DNA of 64,000 bases from Lentibacillus saliphilus (GTDB lineage Bacteria > Bacillota > Bacilli > Bacillales > Amphibacillaceae). Under the pieces are notes generated by a model. The model did not search any database. It had not been told where the DNA came from and saw only the letters and a program-made list of their open reading frames with translations. Both the position numbers and the translations under genes were made by a program. Position 1 is the stretch's first letter, and every line of letters starts with the position of its first letter. The DNA is taken from assembly GCF_019093865.1 (NCBI RefSeq), contig NZ_JABJXD010000001.1:797085-861084 (forward strand), read 5' to 3'. Below are positions 1-8,590 of this stretch, piece after piece.

Positions 1-600
1 GTCGTTAAAACGAATATACGCACCTGTCTCAGCGCTTTTTTCGACAACAAGTCGACCAGCTTCCTTAATTACAGGACAGTAATTATATTGAATGCGCTCA
101 GGTAAATCCTTGCCATCTCCCTTCTCAGCAAGCTCATAACGAAAATGATTACTCGATGACTCAGGTCCTTCAATTGCTTTCGCATATACTTTATCTCCGT
201 GTGACAGTCCGAGCTTTCGAATAATACCCTCCGGAACGAAACCGGCTATTTCTGGGACAAATCCCCCTCTAATTTTGCGTTCAAATGTAAACATACGATG
301 ACGAACGGATTCCTCGAGGTCACGATCACTAGCTTCTAATTGTTGATTCGTACAATCGTTTTCATCTGCTACATCTGATTGTTTATGACGATGAAGCTGG
401 TCATGATCAATTTTAGAATCTTCTTCTTCATCGTCTAAAAAACGACATTGCTGCTTTGCCGTATATAAAAGATAAACCCGCTCAATGAGTTCTAATTGCT
501 GTTTAAGTATAGGGAGCTTTTGGTCCATTTGTTCAAAATCAAGCGATTTTAACGTTCGTTCCATATCTACTTTAAGCATATCCAGCATGTCCATATCCAT
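1..600 (-). CDS. Hypothetical protein, 3' end outside window (partial)
   Basis: The frame is open from the window edge to an ATG at 600, giving 200 visible codons. An AGGAGG lies 7 nt upstream (608-613), which fixes the start. The N-terminal part is Met/Asp rich (MDMDMLDML) and helical-looking, followed by an acidic run (FLDDEEEDSK) and a charged linker. From about residue 110 the sequence looks beta-rich and contains FVPEGIIRKLGLSHGDKVYA. That segment faintly recalls AbrB/SpoVT-type swapped-hairpin domains (pattern IP..IRKKLGI..GD), but this is a resemblance only. I do not recognise the family. Its C-terminus and downstream neighbour lie outside the window, so operon context is unknown. Confidence 0.75.
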   Translation of the reverse strand, partial: MDMDMLDMLKVDMERTLKSLDFEQMDQKLPILKQQLELIERVYLLYTAKQQCRFLDDEEEDSKIDHDQLHRHKQSDVADENDCTNQQLEASDRDLEESVRHRMFTFERKIRGGFVPEIAGFVPEGIIRKLGLSHGDKVYAKAIEGPESSSNHFRYELAEKGDGKDLPERIQYNYCPVIKEAGRLVVEKSAETGAYIRFND

Positions 601-880
601 TCCGCGACCTCCTAGTTTAAAATTAATATTTTATTATTTCTGAATTATTAGGGTGAATCATTCTCTTAACGTTTGCGATCAAGCAATATGTAGAAAAAGA
701 TATTATGTCTGCTGTCTACTGTACTGTCGTTAGTTTTGAATTGGAGCTTTAAGGGTGTGATCTGGACCAGATAGGGTCAATAATAGAGGGGAAATTTGGA
801 AAATGAATAAGGTTATGTACATACTAACAAACTCACATAAGATTAATCAAGCACGTATTATGAGTTTGTTCCATAAAATA
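601..880. other. Intergenic stretch without a recognised gene
   Basis: This space lies upstream of the partial gene and downstream of the amino-acid importer. It is AT-rich and should hold the promoter of the partial gene. I see no convincing coding sequence: a short ATG frame at 803-1015 runs into the antisense of the ATPase gene and has no family resemblance. Confidence 0.5.
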
Positions 881-916
881 AAGGATCGCAGCAGCATGAG
901 TATGCGCATACGATCC
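881..916 (-). terminator. Rho-independent terminator of the amino-acid ABC operon
   Basis: GGATCG (883-888) pairs with CGATCC (911-916) around a loop that itself contains a small dyad. Read on the minus strand the hairpin is followed by TTTATTTT, just past the stop of the ATPase gene. Confidence 0.7.
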
Positions 917-932
917 CTGAAACGGAGGCTCA

Positions 933-1661
933 TTAAAATCTTCGGAGAAATGCTTTTGTCCGTTCTTCAGTTGGATTGTCAAATAGTTGTTGGGCAGGGC
1001 CTTGCTCTACAATAACGCCTTGATCCATAAAGACGATGCGATCTGACACCTCTCGCGCAAACTCCATTTCATGGGTGACGATCAGCATTGTCAGACCCGT
1101 ATGTGCGAGCGACTTCATAACATTGAGCACCTCACCGACCATTTCAGGGTCTAGTGCTGACGTTGGCTCGTCAAACAGCAATACATCAGGCTCCATTGCC
1201 AATGCACGTGCAATAGCAACCCTCTGCTTTTGACCACCCGATAAATGTTTCGGCTTTGCATGAATATATTGTTCCATACCAACGTCACGTAAATAGTTCA
1301 TCGCGACATCCTCGGCTTCCTTTTTAGAGCGCTTTAATACTTTACGCTGTCCGATGACACAGTTACCGAGGGCATTATGATTGTTAAACAAATTAAATTG
1401 CTGAAAGACCATACCGAGATTTTTCCGATACGCATTCATATCATGCGTGTCATCTAGTATATTTTCACCTTGATATATGATTTGGCCGCCTGTTGGCTTT
1501 TCTAGTAAATTGATGCAGCGTAAAAGTGTAGACTTTCCTGATCCAGATGAGCCAATAATTGATACGACCTCACCTTTATTGACCGTAAAATCAATATCCT
1601 TTAAGACTTCATGACTGCCAAATGATTTTTTTAAATGTTGAATTTCTATTACTGGTTGCAT
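933..1661 (-). CDS. Polar amino-acid ABC transporter, ATP-binding protein
   Basis: A 242-residue ATPase of the GlnQ/HisP/ArtP type that drives uptake of a polar amino acid. Visible motifs are Walker [10 protein letters not shown] (about 37-45), Q-loop MVFQQFNLF, signature LSGGQKQR, Walker [14 protein letters not shown] and the switch His in VTHEMEFA. The length is typical for this family, which has no C-terminal regulatory domain. It is the third gene of a binding protein-permease-ATPase operon on the minus strand and lies 27 nt after the permease gene. The family also transports cystine, glutamine, arginine and lysine; the sequence does not let me choose. Confidence 0.93.
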   Translation of the reverse strand: MQPVIEIQHLKKSFGSHEVLKDIDFTVNKGEVVSIIGSSGSGKSTLLRCINLLEKPTGGQIIYQGENILDDTHDMNAYRKNLGMVFQQFNLFNNHNALGNCVIGQRKVLKRSKKEAEDVAMNYLRDVGMEQYIHAKPKHLSGGQKQRVAIARALAMEPDVLLFDEPTSALDPEMVGEVLNVMKSLAHTGLTMLIVTHEMEFAREVSDRIVFMDQGVIVEQGPAQQLFDNPTEERTKAFLRRF

Positions 1662-1688
1662 CGTGTCTTGCTCCCATCTTGTTTAATC

Positions 1689-2444
1689 CTATGATTGTTC
1701 CTTAAATTGTGGTGTTGTGACCTGCATTTGATTACCTGCCATCATATAGTTGTCAGGACCATCCATTTTTCTTTCAATGAATCTCAAAATACGTGTCACT
1801 GTAAATGTCATAACGAAATAAATGATACAAGCAATTAAAAATGACTCGAAATACTTAAAATTATTTCCCGCAATTGTTTTCGTTTGAAAATAGAGTTCTG
1901 TAACTGAAATAACGTTTAAAACAGATGTATCTTTTATATTAATAACGAATTCGTTGCTCGTTGCTGGCAATATATTACGCATCACCTGTGGCAAAACAAC
2001 GTGACGCATCGTTTGAATGTGATTCATCCCGATCGCTTGCGCTGCTTCAAATTGTCCTTTATCAATAGAAACTATGCCGCCACGCACAATTTCCGACATG
2101 TACGCACCGGTGTTGATTGATACGATAAAAATCGCAGCATACAATCGATCCATATCAATGCCAAATGCCATCGCTGATCCGTAATAAATAACCATCGCTT
2201 GAACGATCATCGGTGTGCCACGAAAGATTTCAATATAAGCTGAAAACAGCCCACCCAATACGCGATGAATGATCCGTTTAAACAAACGGTCTGGTCTAGG
2301 AATCGTCCGAAAAACACCAATCAACAAACCAATTAGTGCCCCAATAATCGTTCCTACCATAGAGATTAATAACGTTACACCTGCCCCCCGTAAAAACATG
2401 GGCCAATTTTCTGTAACGATTTTTATGACGGACTCAAAACTCAT
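1689..2444 (-). CDS. Polar amino-acid ABC transporter, permease
   Basis: A 251-residue inner-membrane permease of the HisM/GlnP family (His/Glu/Gln/Arg/opine 3-TM region). Hydrophobic spans are visible near residues 15-45, 60-110 and 185-220. The EAA loop that contacts the ATPase reads EAAQAIGMNHIQTMRHVVLP. An AAGGAGC site precedes the ATG at 2444. It is the single permease of the operon, so it probably acts as a homodimer. A hairpin between this gene and the binding-protein gene probably lowers its expression relative to that gene. Confidence 0.93.
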   Translation of the reverse strand: MSFESVIKIVTENWPMFLRGAGVTLLISMVGTIIGALIGLLIGVFRTIPRPDRLFKRIIHRVLGGLFSAYIEIFRGTPMIVQAMVIYYGSAMAFGIDMDRLYAAIFIVSINTGAYMSEIVRGGIVSIDKGQFEAAQAIGMNHIQTMRHVVLPQVMRNILPATSNEFVINIKDTSVLNVISVTELYFQTKTIAGNNFKYFESFLIACIIYFVMTFTVTRILRFIERKMDGPDNYMMAGNQMQVTTPQFKEQS

Positions 2445-2539
2445 AATAATTGCTCCTTACTGCTTTTCAGCTTGCTCTTTTTAATCTGACTTTTTCTAGA
2501 CTAACATGTTATCCGATGATGGACACATGCATGCTGTAT

Positions 2540-2581
2540 AAAAGGCCAGACAAGCCTTGAGAATGATCTGTCTGGCCTTTT
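2540..2581 (-). terminator. Intercistronic hairpin between binding protein and permease
   Basis: A perfect 13-bp inverted repeat (2540-2552 and 2569-2581, AAAAGGCCAGACA and complement) stands in the 141-nt gap. On the minus strand it ends in TTTT, so it looks like a partial terminator or 3'-stabilising hairpin that leaves more binding-protein mRNA than permease mRNA. Confidence 0.7.
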
Positions 2582-2585
2582 ATGT

Positions 2586-3422
2586 TTACTGAGCGGAAGG
2601 CTGATTTTGAATGGCTGCATCCATAATGTCTGTTTGTTCTTCTATTGAGATGTTTGCCAAAATATCATTGATCTGCTCTGTTAGATCACTTTCTTTACGA
2701 AGTCCAACTGCAATTGCTGTATCTTCCTCTGACGTTGAAAAACCGTCTGTAAACTCGACCATAGCGTAGTTGTCATTAGCATTGGAAGCACTGATGGCCT
2801 CAGGACGTTCAGTGACGTACCCATCAATAACACCAGATTCTAATGCGACACGCATAGCTGGAAAATTGTCCATAGCTGTTTGCTTGTCCACCCCTTCAAT
2901 TTGATCAATAACTGAATAATGGAATGTATTGAGCTGACCTGTTATTTTAGCACCAGAAAAGTCATGAATGGACTGAGCATCTTCGTACGCGCCGCCTTTT
3001 TTCACAACCATAACGAGATCTGATTGGTAATACACGTCAGAGAAATCAATGCTTTCTTTTCGCTTTGCTGTTGGCGACATCCCAGCAATAATCGCATCAA
3101 TCTTTTCTGATGTAAGTGCTGGTACGAGACCATCCCATTCCGTTTTTACAATAACGAGCTCTTTGCCGAGCCCTTCCGCAATACGCTTTGCAATTTCCAC
3201 GTCATATCCACCAGCATATTCCGAATTGCCATCAATCTTCACAGCACCATTCGCATCATCCATTTGCGTCCAGTTGAATGGTGGGTAGCCTGCTTCAAGA
3301 CCGACGACAAATGTATCCTCATTCGTTTCCTCACCGGATGCCTCATCTGTTCCACATCCTGTGAGCATCGTTATCACTCCGAGACACATAACAACTAACA
3401 ATAAAACCAATCTCTTTTTCAT
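2586..3422 (-). CDS. Polar amino-acid ABC transporter, substrate-binding lipoprotein
   Basis: A family-3 solute-binding protein (SBP_bac_3) of 278 residues. The start is the ATG at 3422 (MKKRLVLLL), behind GGAGGAG, and not an in-frame ATG 54 nt upstream. The signal peptide ends in a lipobox (MLTGC, Cys23), so the mature protein is a membrane-anchored lipoprotein. The core carries family landmarks GLEAGYPPFNW and GGYDVEIAKRIAEGLGKEL near the N-terminus, EWDGLVPAL, and the ligand-domain segment DAIIAGMSPTAKRKESIDFS. It is the first gene of the importer operon. The ligand cannot be assigned from sequence; glutamine, cystine and basic amino acids are all possible. Confidence 0.93.
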   Translation of the reverse strand: MKKRLVLLLVVMCLGVITMLTGCGTDEASGEETNEDTFVVGLEAGYPPFNWTQMDDANGAVKIDGNSEYAGGYDVEIAKRIAEGLGKELVIVKTEWDGLVPALTSEKIDAIIAGMSPTAKRKESIDFSDVYYQSDLVMVVKKGGAYEDAQSIHDFSGAKITGQLNTFHYSVIDQIEGVDKQTAMDNFPAMRVALESGVIDGYVTERPEAISASNANDNYAMVEFTDGFSTSEEDTAIAVGLRKESDLTEQINDILANISIEEQTDIMDAAIQNQPSAQ

Positions 3423-3481
3423 TGCTTTTTCTCCTCCCATTTCTTCTATACGTGTTTGATCAATAAGGGCGAACAAAACAA

Positions 3482-3516
3482 AAAATGCGACCCGAGATGA
3501 ACTTGGGTCGCATTTT
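3482..3516 (-). terminator. Stem-loop upstream of the binding-protein gene
   Basis: AAAATGCGACCC (3482-3493) pairs with GGGTCGCATTTT (3505-3516). It lies about 60 nt upstream of the binding-protein start. With its flanking T-run on the minus strand it could be a leader attenuator. No aptamer that I recognise precedes it. Confidence 0.55.
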
Positions 3517-3559
3517 ATAAATGCCCGTCATTCCTCTTCTTTTCTCATAATGAGATAGC

Positions 3560-3790
3560 TCAACTCGATAAATTGGAAATTTATCAAGACAGTCCTGCAG
3601 CTATTGACTACAGACCCAGCTGGATAATAGTGAGGCTATTATCCGCTTCGGCGACATTTCCTAGTCATGCAGCATCTTCGCTTCCTCAAGCTCTTCTGCT
3701 GACCGTTAAACGTCGCGCCTCTACCTCACCTGCTAAAAGTGAGGCCTTATTAAATTATGTCCCATATTATATCGAGGCACATTTGATTTG
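3560..3790 (-). repeat. Probable interspersed structured repeat (no gene)
   Basis: This stretch has several strong small dyads: GGATAATAG-TGAGG-CTATTATCC (3622-3644) and CCTCAC...GTGAGG (3724-3744). It also has a GC-rich centre and one edge reading GGGACATAATTT on the minus strand, similar to GGACATAATTAA at the edge of the repeat near 33.13 kb. The 3573-3848 frame through it has no protein character. From memory of Bacillaceae genomes this resembles a dispersed intergenic repeat, but only one copy is present here. Confidence 0.4.
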
Positions 3791-3849
3791 TCAAGGACAC
3801 TTCGAAAATGAATTCAAAAAGAGCAGTCCAAAAGGATCAACCATTTGAA

Positions 3850-4030
3850 AAAAGCGTACGGAAGCACATAACCGTATAAACCCACGTATAGCCGCATATA
3901 TCACATCTATGCAGTATATATCCGTTTGGACACGTATATATAACAAATGGCACGCATATTTTAAAAATGTGCCGCATAAGCGCCCATGGAGACGCATAAG
4001 CACTGAAAGCGCCGCATATTTCAGCGACGC
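3850..4030 (-). repeat. Degenerate 20-bp TATGCG array (array A)
   Basis: On the minus strand eight to nine consecutive 20-bp units each begin with TATGCG or a one-base variant (TATACG, TATACT). The unit length stays exactly 20 although the 14-bp remainder is unrelated from unit to unit. It is the only array of this family in the window on the minus strand. It lies in the divergent space between the amino-acid importer and the TetR gene. Confidence 0.75.
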
Positions 4031-4096
4031 TTCCGAACGATCGTGCAAGCTTAATAAACATACACATTTTTTTACATAAAAGACCTTAACACCTCA

Positions 4097-4125
4097 TTGA
4101 CCACTCCGGTCTAACGTGGTAAACT
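4097..4125 (+). promoter_or_regulatory. Sigma-A promoter of the TetR-ABC exporter operon
   Basis: TTGACC (4097-4102), a 17-bp spacer and TAAACT (4120-4125) form a near-consensus vegetative promoter. The -35 hexamer is the left edge of the first of two identical operator-like 18-mers. Confidence 0.7.
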
Positions 4126-4152
4126 AAAACCATGTTGACCACTCCGGTCTAA
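4097..4152 (+). promoter_or_regulatory. Two identical operator-like 18-mers, probable TetR sites
   Basis: TTGACCACTCCGGTCTAA occurs at 4097-4114 and again at 4135-4152, 38 bp apart. Each contains the dyad GACC-N5-GGTC. The first overlaps the -35 box and the second lies at the expected transcription start. This is the arrangement expected for autorepression by the TetR protein encoded just downstream. Confidence 0.75.
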
Positions 4153-4179
4153 TCAAACAGGTGCAAAGGAGGCTTCAAC

Positions 4180-4812
4180 GTGGAATCGTTTCTCAACATC
4201 GAACCTGACAAGCAACAACGGATACTAAACGCAGCACTCAATGAGTTTGCTGCTAAAGGATTTGATCAAGCTTCCACAAATGAAATTGTGAAAGCTGCTG
4301 GAATCGGAAAAGGTATGCTGTTTTATTACTTTAAAAGTAAAAAGGAGCTCTTTCATTATTTATTGCGGTACAGCTTTGACATCGTTGAAACATTATATAT
4401 TGATCAAGTTGACATGACTGAGAAAAATTTTATTAAACGCGTTCAAAAAGCGGCGCGATACAAATTTGAGGTATATGCCAAGCACCCGAATGTTTTTGAA
4501 TTTCTTAGCACTGCTCTTATCTCGGAACACGCAGAATTACCAAAGGATATACAAAAAAGATACGACACCTTATATACCGACGCCTATCAAAAAATGTATG
4601 ACAACATTGACTACTCTCTATTTCGAAGCGATATGGACAAAGAGAAAGTCATGCAAGTGATCCAATGGACATTTGATGGCTTTGAAAAACAATTGATTGA
4701 AAAACTAAAGCATAAAAATGTTAAAACCATTGCTTTCGAACCTTATTGGGATTTATTTGACGATTACCTAGAAACATTGGAAAAAGCCTTTATAACGCAT
4801 GGGAGGGATTAA
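4180..4812 (+). CDS. TetR-family repressor of the ABC exporter
   Basis: A 210-residue TetR/AcrR regulator. The N-terminal DNA-binding region reads FAAKGFDQASTNEIVKAAG then GKGMLFYYFKSKKELF, the standard TetR helix-turn-helix. The remaining 150 residues form the ligand/dimer domain and are not assignable to a known inducer. The start is GTG at 4180, with AAAGGAGG about 7 nt upstream. The stop lies one base before the ATPase start, so the three genes are translationally coupled. Twin operator-like 18-mers upstream point to autoregulation and control of the exporter, with the inducer probably an exported compound. Confidence 0.9.
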   Translation: MESFLNIEPDKQQRILNAALNEFAAKGFDQASTNEIVKAAGIGKGMLFYYFKSKKELFHYLLRYSFDIVETLYIDQVDMTEKNFIKRVQKAARYKFEVYAKHPNVFEFLSTALISEHAELPKDIQKRYDTLYTDAYQKMYDNIDYSLFRSDMDKEKVMQVIQWTFDGFEKQLIEKLKHKNVKTIAFEPYWDLFDDYLETLEKAFITHGRD

Positions 4813-4813
4813 G

Positions 4814-5713
4814 ATGACGATTTTGAAGACGACGGGTTTAACAAAGAAATTTGGGACATTCACAGCACTTGATGGTGTGAACATTGAAGTTGATGAAGGG
4901 GAAATTTACGGATTTATTGGTCCAAACGGAGCTGGAAAATCAACAACGATCCGAATCTTACTCGGAATGCTAAAGGCAACATCAGGTAAAGCAACTATTT
5001 TTGGAAAAGATGTATGGACAGATGCCGTTGACCTTCATCAACGCATTGCCTATGTACCTGGAGACGTCAATCTGTGGCCGAATTTAACAGGTGGCGAGGT
5101 CATTGATTTATTTTTAAAGCTGCGCGGCCCAATCGATGTCGCTCGTCGTGATGAACTCATTGAAGATTTCCAGTTTGATCCAACGAAAAAGTGTGGCTCT
5201 TATTCGAAAGGAAACAGACAAAAAATCGCTTTAATTTCAGCACTTGCTGCAGATGTTGATCTTTATATTCTGGATGAACCAACTTCAGGGCTTGATCCTT
5301 TAATGGAGCGCGTATTTCAAGACTATGTCATTGATGCAAAAAACAATGGCAAGAGCATATTATTATCCAGCCATATATTGTCTGAAGTTGAGCGTTTATG
5401 TGATAAAGTCGGAATTATTCGCGAGGGTCAGCTCATAGAGTCTGGAACACTTGATGATATGCGCCATTTAACACGGACGAATTTACACATTGAAACGAAA
5501 GAGCCCCTCTCAGAATTAGCTCGTATGAAAGGGATACACAACCTTGTCGTCAAAAACACCATCTATGATTTTCAAATCGACACAGAACAGATGGATGCTA
5601 TTATGAAATATGTAAGTCAGCACGGCATCGTTAATATGGTCAGCACCCCACCTACACTAGAGGATTTGTTTATGCGGCATTATGAAGGGGCTGAAAAAGG
5701 AGGCGCATCGTAA
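4814..5713 (+). CDS. ABC exporter ATP-binding protein
   Basis: A 299-residue ATPase of the drug/antibiotic exporter class. The start is the ATG at 4814 (MTILKTTG) behind GGGAGGG, one base after the TetR stop. Walker A is GPNGAGKSTT, the signature region is a weak YSKGNRQKIALI in place of LSGG, Walker B is LYILDEPTSGLDP, and the switch His is in LLSSHILSEVE. The unusual signature (SKGN) is common in this exporter class and does not imply loss of function. The gene overlaps the permease start by one base (TAATG). It probably exports an antibiotic-like or hydrophobic compound. Confidence 0.92.
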   Translation: MTILKTTGLTKKFGTFTALDGVNIEVDEGEIYGFIGPNGAGKSTTIRILLGMLKATSGKATIFGKDVWTDAVDLHQRIAYVPGDVNLWPNLTGGEVIDLFLKLRGPIDVARRDELIEDFQFDPTKKCGSYSKGNRQKIALISALAADVDLYILDEPTSGLDPLMERVFQDYVIDAKNNGKSILLSSHILSEVERLCDKVGIIREGQLIESGTLDDMRHLTRTNLHIETKEPLSELARMKGIHNLVVKNTIYDFQIDTEQMDAIMKYVSQHGIVNMVSTPPTLEDLFMRHYEGAEKGGAS

Positions 5714-7311
5714 TGCGATCGCTATTTTCTAATACGAACATGCTCATCAAGTTGAACATACGGCGTGATCGTATCCGTATTCCCGTATGGGTCATCTCAC
5801 TAACGGTTATGATATTTATGGTGGCCGTTGCCTTTGAAGAATTGTACCCTACCCAACAAGAAAGAGACATTCTTGGTCAAACAATGGATAACCCTGCAAT
5901 AACTGCAATGCTTGGGCCAATGTCACAAGGGCCTTACACAATTGGGGTCATGACAGCACATGAAATGCTCTTAATTACTGCTCTGATTGCTGGTGTGATG
6001 AGCATTCTCTTATTCAATCGACATAATCGACAAGATGAGGAAGATGGACGTCTCGAAATGATTCGGTCCTTCCCTGTCGGTCGCCTTTCGAGCTTAAGTG
6101 CTTCTTTTATCGTGGTGACATTGACAAATGTGTTGCTTGCTTTGGTAATCGGTGTAGGGCTTGCGTCGCTTGGCATTAAATCCATGTCATTGGAAGGCTC
6201 TCTATTGTATGGGGGAACAATTGGTGCTACTGGCATATTTTTCGCTGGCATAACAGCGTTGTTTAGCCAGCTGTTGCAAGGAAGTCGCAATGTCTTTGGT
6301 CTATCTATGGGATTTCTGCTTCTCGCATATCTCATTAGAGCAGCCGGTGATGTGGATGAGTCTTCATTATCAATGCTCTCACCACTCGGTTGGGTAACCG
6401 CAACAGATGCCTATTATTCTAACAATTGGTGGCCTGTCATCGTTTTAGGAATAGGCGGATGTGTTTTATTTGCTGGAGCTGCATTCTTATACAGCAAACG
6501 AGATTTAGAAGCAGGTCTTATCCCTTCTCGTCCTGGAAAACAGCACGCATCTTCACTTTTAAATGGACCATTAGGACTCGTACTTAAACTACAACGCACT
6601 GGGATGATCACATGGGGCGTTGCATTACTCATGCTTGGTCTTATGTATGGCTCAGTCTTAGGAGACTTAGAAACGTTCATTACAGGTAACGACATGCTCA
6701 ACGAAATGATTGTTGCTCAAGGCGACAATTCGATAACAGAGCAATTTCTCCCTTTATTGTTAGCTGTTATCAGTTTGATTGCAACAGTACCACCAGTCAT
6801 GGCAATGAATCGTCTCTATACAGAGGAAAAAAAGGGGCGAAATGAACATATACTATCACGCACAGTGTCCCGTTCACGCCAAATGGGCACATATATTGGT
6901 GTTGCGCTTTTCAACGGCTTTATAATGGTGTCGCTTAGTGCAATTGGTCTATGGACAGCAGCTCAAGTGACCATGGATGACCCATTATCATTCGGCTTAA
7001 TTTTCGGTGGTAGTATGAGTTATTATATGGCAACGATCGTCATGATCGCCTTTAGTGCATGCATCATTGGCGTCATACCAAGATTATTATCACTTGTTTG
7101 GTTTTATGTGTTCTATTCTTTTCTAGCAATCTATTTAGGTGGCTTGCTCGATATTCCTGATTGGTTGCAAAATGTATCACCATACGGACATGTCCCACAA
7201 ATACCGATCGAAGACATGACTGCCTTACCACTCATAGTGCTTGCACTTGTGGCGGTTGGATTATTTATAGTCGGTCTAACCGGTTATCAAAAGAGAGATA
7301 TAGCAGGCTGA
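5713..7311 (+). CDS. ABC-2 type exporter permease
   Basis: A 532-residue membrane protein with about twelve hydrophobic spans in two halves of about six. This is the architecture of the large permeases annotated as putative polyketide-antibiotic exporters (TnrB3-like, COG3559). Mid-protein, a cytoplasmic linker of charged residues (YSKRDLEAGLIPSRPGKQH) separates the halves. The conserved LYTEEKKGRNEHILSRTVSR segment matches the loop after the extracytoplasmic region in the second half. The first half has a parallel RHNRQDEEDGRLEMIRSFPV. The start codon overlaps the ATPase stop. A perfect terminator hairpin follows the stop. Confidence 0.88.
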   Translation: MRSLFSNTNMLIKLNIRRDRIRIPVWVISLTVMIFMVAVAFEELYPTQQERDILGQTMDNPAITAMLGPMSQGPYTIGVMTAHEMLLITALIAGVMSILLFNRHNRQDEEDGRLEMIRSFPVGRLSSLSASFIVVTLTNVLLALVIGVGLASLGIKSMSLEGSLLYGGTIGATGIFFAGITALFSQLLQGSRNVFGLSMGFLLLAYLIRAAGDVDESSLSMLSPLGWVTATDAYYSNNWWPVIVLGIGGCVLFAGAAFLYSKRDLEAGLIPSRPGKQHASSLLNGPLGLVLKLQRTGMITWGVALLMLGLMYGSVLGDLETFITGNDMLNEMIVAQGDNSITEQFLPLLLAVISLIATVPPVMAMNRLYTEEKKGRNEHILSRTVSRSRQMGTYIGVALFNGFIMVSLSAIGLWTAAQVTMDDPLSFGLIFGGSMSYYMATIVMIAFSACIIGVIPRLLSLVWFYVFYSFLAIYLGGLLDIPDWLQNVSPYGHVPQIPIEDMTALPLIVLALVAVGLFIVGLTGYQKRDIAG

Positions 7312-7322
7312 TATGGGAATTT

Positions 7323-7362
7323 AAAATGGAGGTAGTTGCATCGATGCAACTACCTCCATTTT
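7323..7362. terminator. Bidirectional terminator between convergent genes
   Basis: A perfect 18-bp inverted repeat (7323-7340 and 7345-7362) has a TCGA loop, an A-run on one side and a T-run on the other. It serves both the exporter operon (plus) and the HlyD-like gene (minus). Confidence 0.92.
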
Positions 7363-7369
7363 TATATGA

Positions 7370-8590
7370 TTACCGTGCGAGCAAACCTGCTACAACATGT
7401 CGTTTCCAATTTCCCGTTTGTCCGATATCATGCCATTTAATCTTTCCTAGCTTAAGAGGCGTGATAAATTGGGCTCCTTCTTGAAACTGATCACTTACAT
7501 CAATTGCAACCCAAGTTCCTGGTTCTACCTCATCAATGATTTCAACACTCGACCCCATTTGTATACCACGCTCGACCTTCTGCGACTCCACGGTCCCAGC
7601 AGATGTCATTTTCCAAATGCTCTGGTCAAAAAGCCATGACGCCTCGATCGTTGATGCACTGAGTGATTCTTTTAATGTAATGGTCGCATCAGCATGATAC
7701 CCTGGTAGAATGGGAACATCGAGCTGCTCTAACGCCTCAGTTTCAACAAAGAATGAATAATGATTTGAATCCTCCAATTCAACTTGCTCCGGTTGATCAT
7801 TCATAGCGGAAATGGTTCCATCTAACGTTACATTTTGTGCCGTTAACCTTAACTGGACAGGCATATCTAGATTCACAATCATACGGTCCTGTTCTGTTAA
7901 GATTCCCCTAGCTTGCAATTGAGGTTCTGCAATTGTCATCAGCGGGGGTTCAAGTGACTCCGAGATCTTGATAACTGTTCCATCATAAGGACTTGTAACA
8001 GTAATCGTTTCTTCCTCCCTATCTAACGATGCAGTATCAGCTTTTACAGCAGCCAATCGTGCTTGCAACCGCTCCAATTCTTTTTCCTGTTCAATTATAA
8101 ATTGTGTCTTCAACATATTCGCTTCACTCGTGTCTTGAGGAATTTCCACTGTTTGCTCCTCATCTGGCAGCAGGACTGATATGGTGTCGTTTTCAACGGT
8201 CGTCATGTTTATTTTTGTAAGTGCAGCTTCTACCGTCACGATATCATCTTTTAATTGCTGTGCCTTTTCCTCTAATGACGCTTTCGCTTCTGCAATATCT
8301 CTTACGTCGTATGTATATAAAGCGTCTCCTACACTGACTTTACTTCCCTCTTCAACGAGAAATTGTTCGAAATCACCTGAGAGTTCATCAAAGTAAACAT
8401 TGTGTTCATGTATATAATCAAATACACTGTCCTTTTCCAAGTACTCATATAAATCTTCCTCAAACACTTTATCCCACTTGTCTACAAAAACCAATCGGTC
8501 AATATGGTCATCATTATCAAACAGGATCAAACACGTGTTTAGACTAATGAACAGAATGATGCCGACGACAAGCCATTTTTTCCTCATCAC
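7370..8590 (-). CDS. HlyD/YknX-type membrane-fusion protein
   Basis: A 406-residue adaptor with an N-terminal anchor (residues about 5-25) and a long extracytoplasmic part. A lipoyl-like half-motif (EEGSKVSVGDALYTYD, near 80-95) leads into a coiled coil of about 90 residues and a second lipoyl half (ITVTSPYDGTVIKI). A beta-barrel/membrane-proximal region follows. It resembles YknX and other Gram-positive MacA-like adaptors. It overlaps the upstream Yip1-like gene by 4 nt (ATGA), so the two are coupled. No MacB-type ATPase/permease follows on this strand, so its partner is unknown. Confidence 0.8.
   Translation of the reverse strand: MMRKKWLVVGIILFISLNTCLILFDNDDHIDRLVFVDKWDKVFEEDLYEYLEKDSVFDYIHEHNVYFDELSGDFEQFLVEEGSKVSVGDALYTYDVRDIAEAKASLEEKAQQLKDDIVTVEAALTKINMTTVENDTISVLLPDEEQTVEIPQDTSEANMLKTQFIIEQEKELERLQARLAAVKADTASLDREEETITVTSPYDGTVIKISESLEPPLMTIAEPQLQARGILTEQDRMIVNLDMPVQLRLTAQNVTLDGTISAMNDQPEQVELEDSNHYSFFVETEALEQLDVPILPGYHADATITLKESLSASTIEASWLFDQSIWKMTSAGTVESQKVERGIQMGSSVEIIDEVEPGTWVAIDVSDQFQEGAQFITPLKLGKIKWHDIGQTGNWKRHVVAGLLAR

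Noticed and set aside
803..1015. Plus-strand frame starting MNKVMYILTNSH
   Set aside because: It runs through the terminator and into the antisense of the ABC ATPase gene; no conserved protein features.
3573..3848. 91-codon plus-strand frame
   Set aside because: It crosses several perfect hairpins, lacks a ribosome binding site and has a composition unlike a protein.
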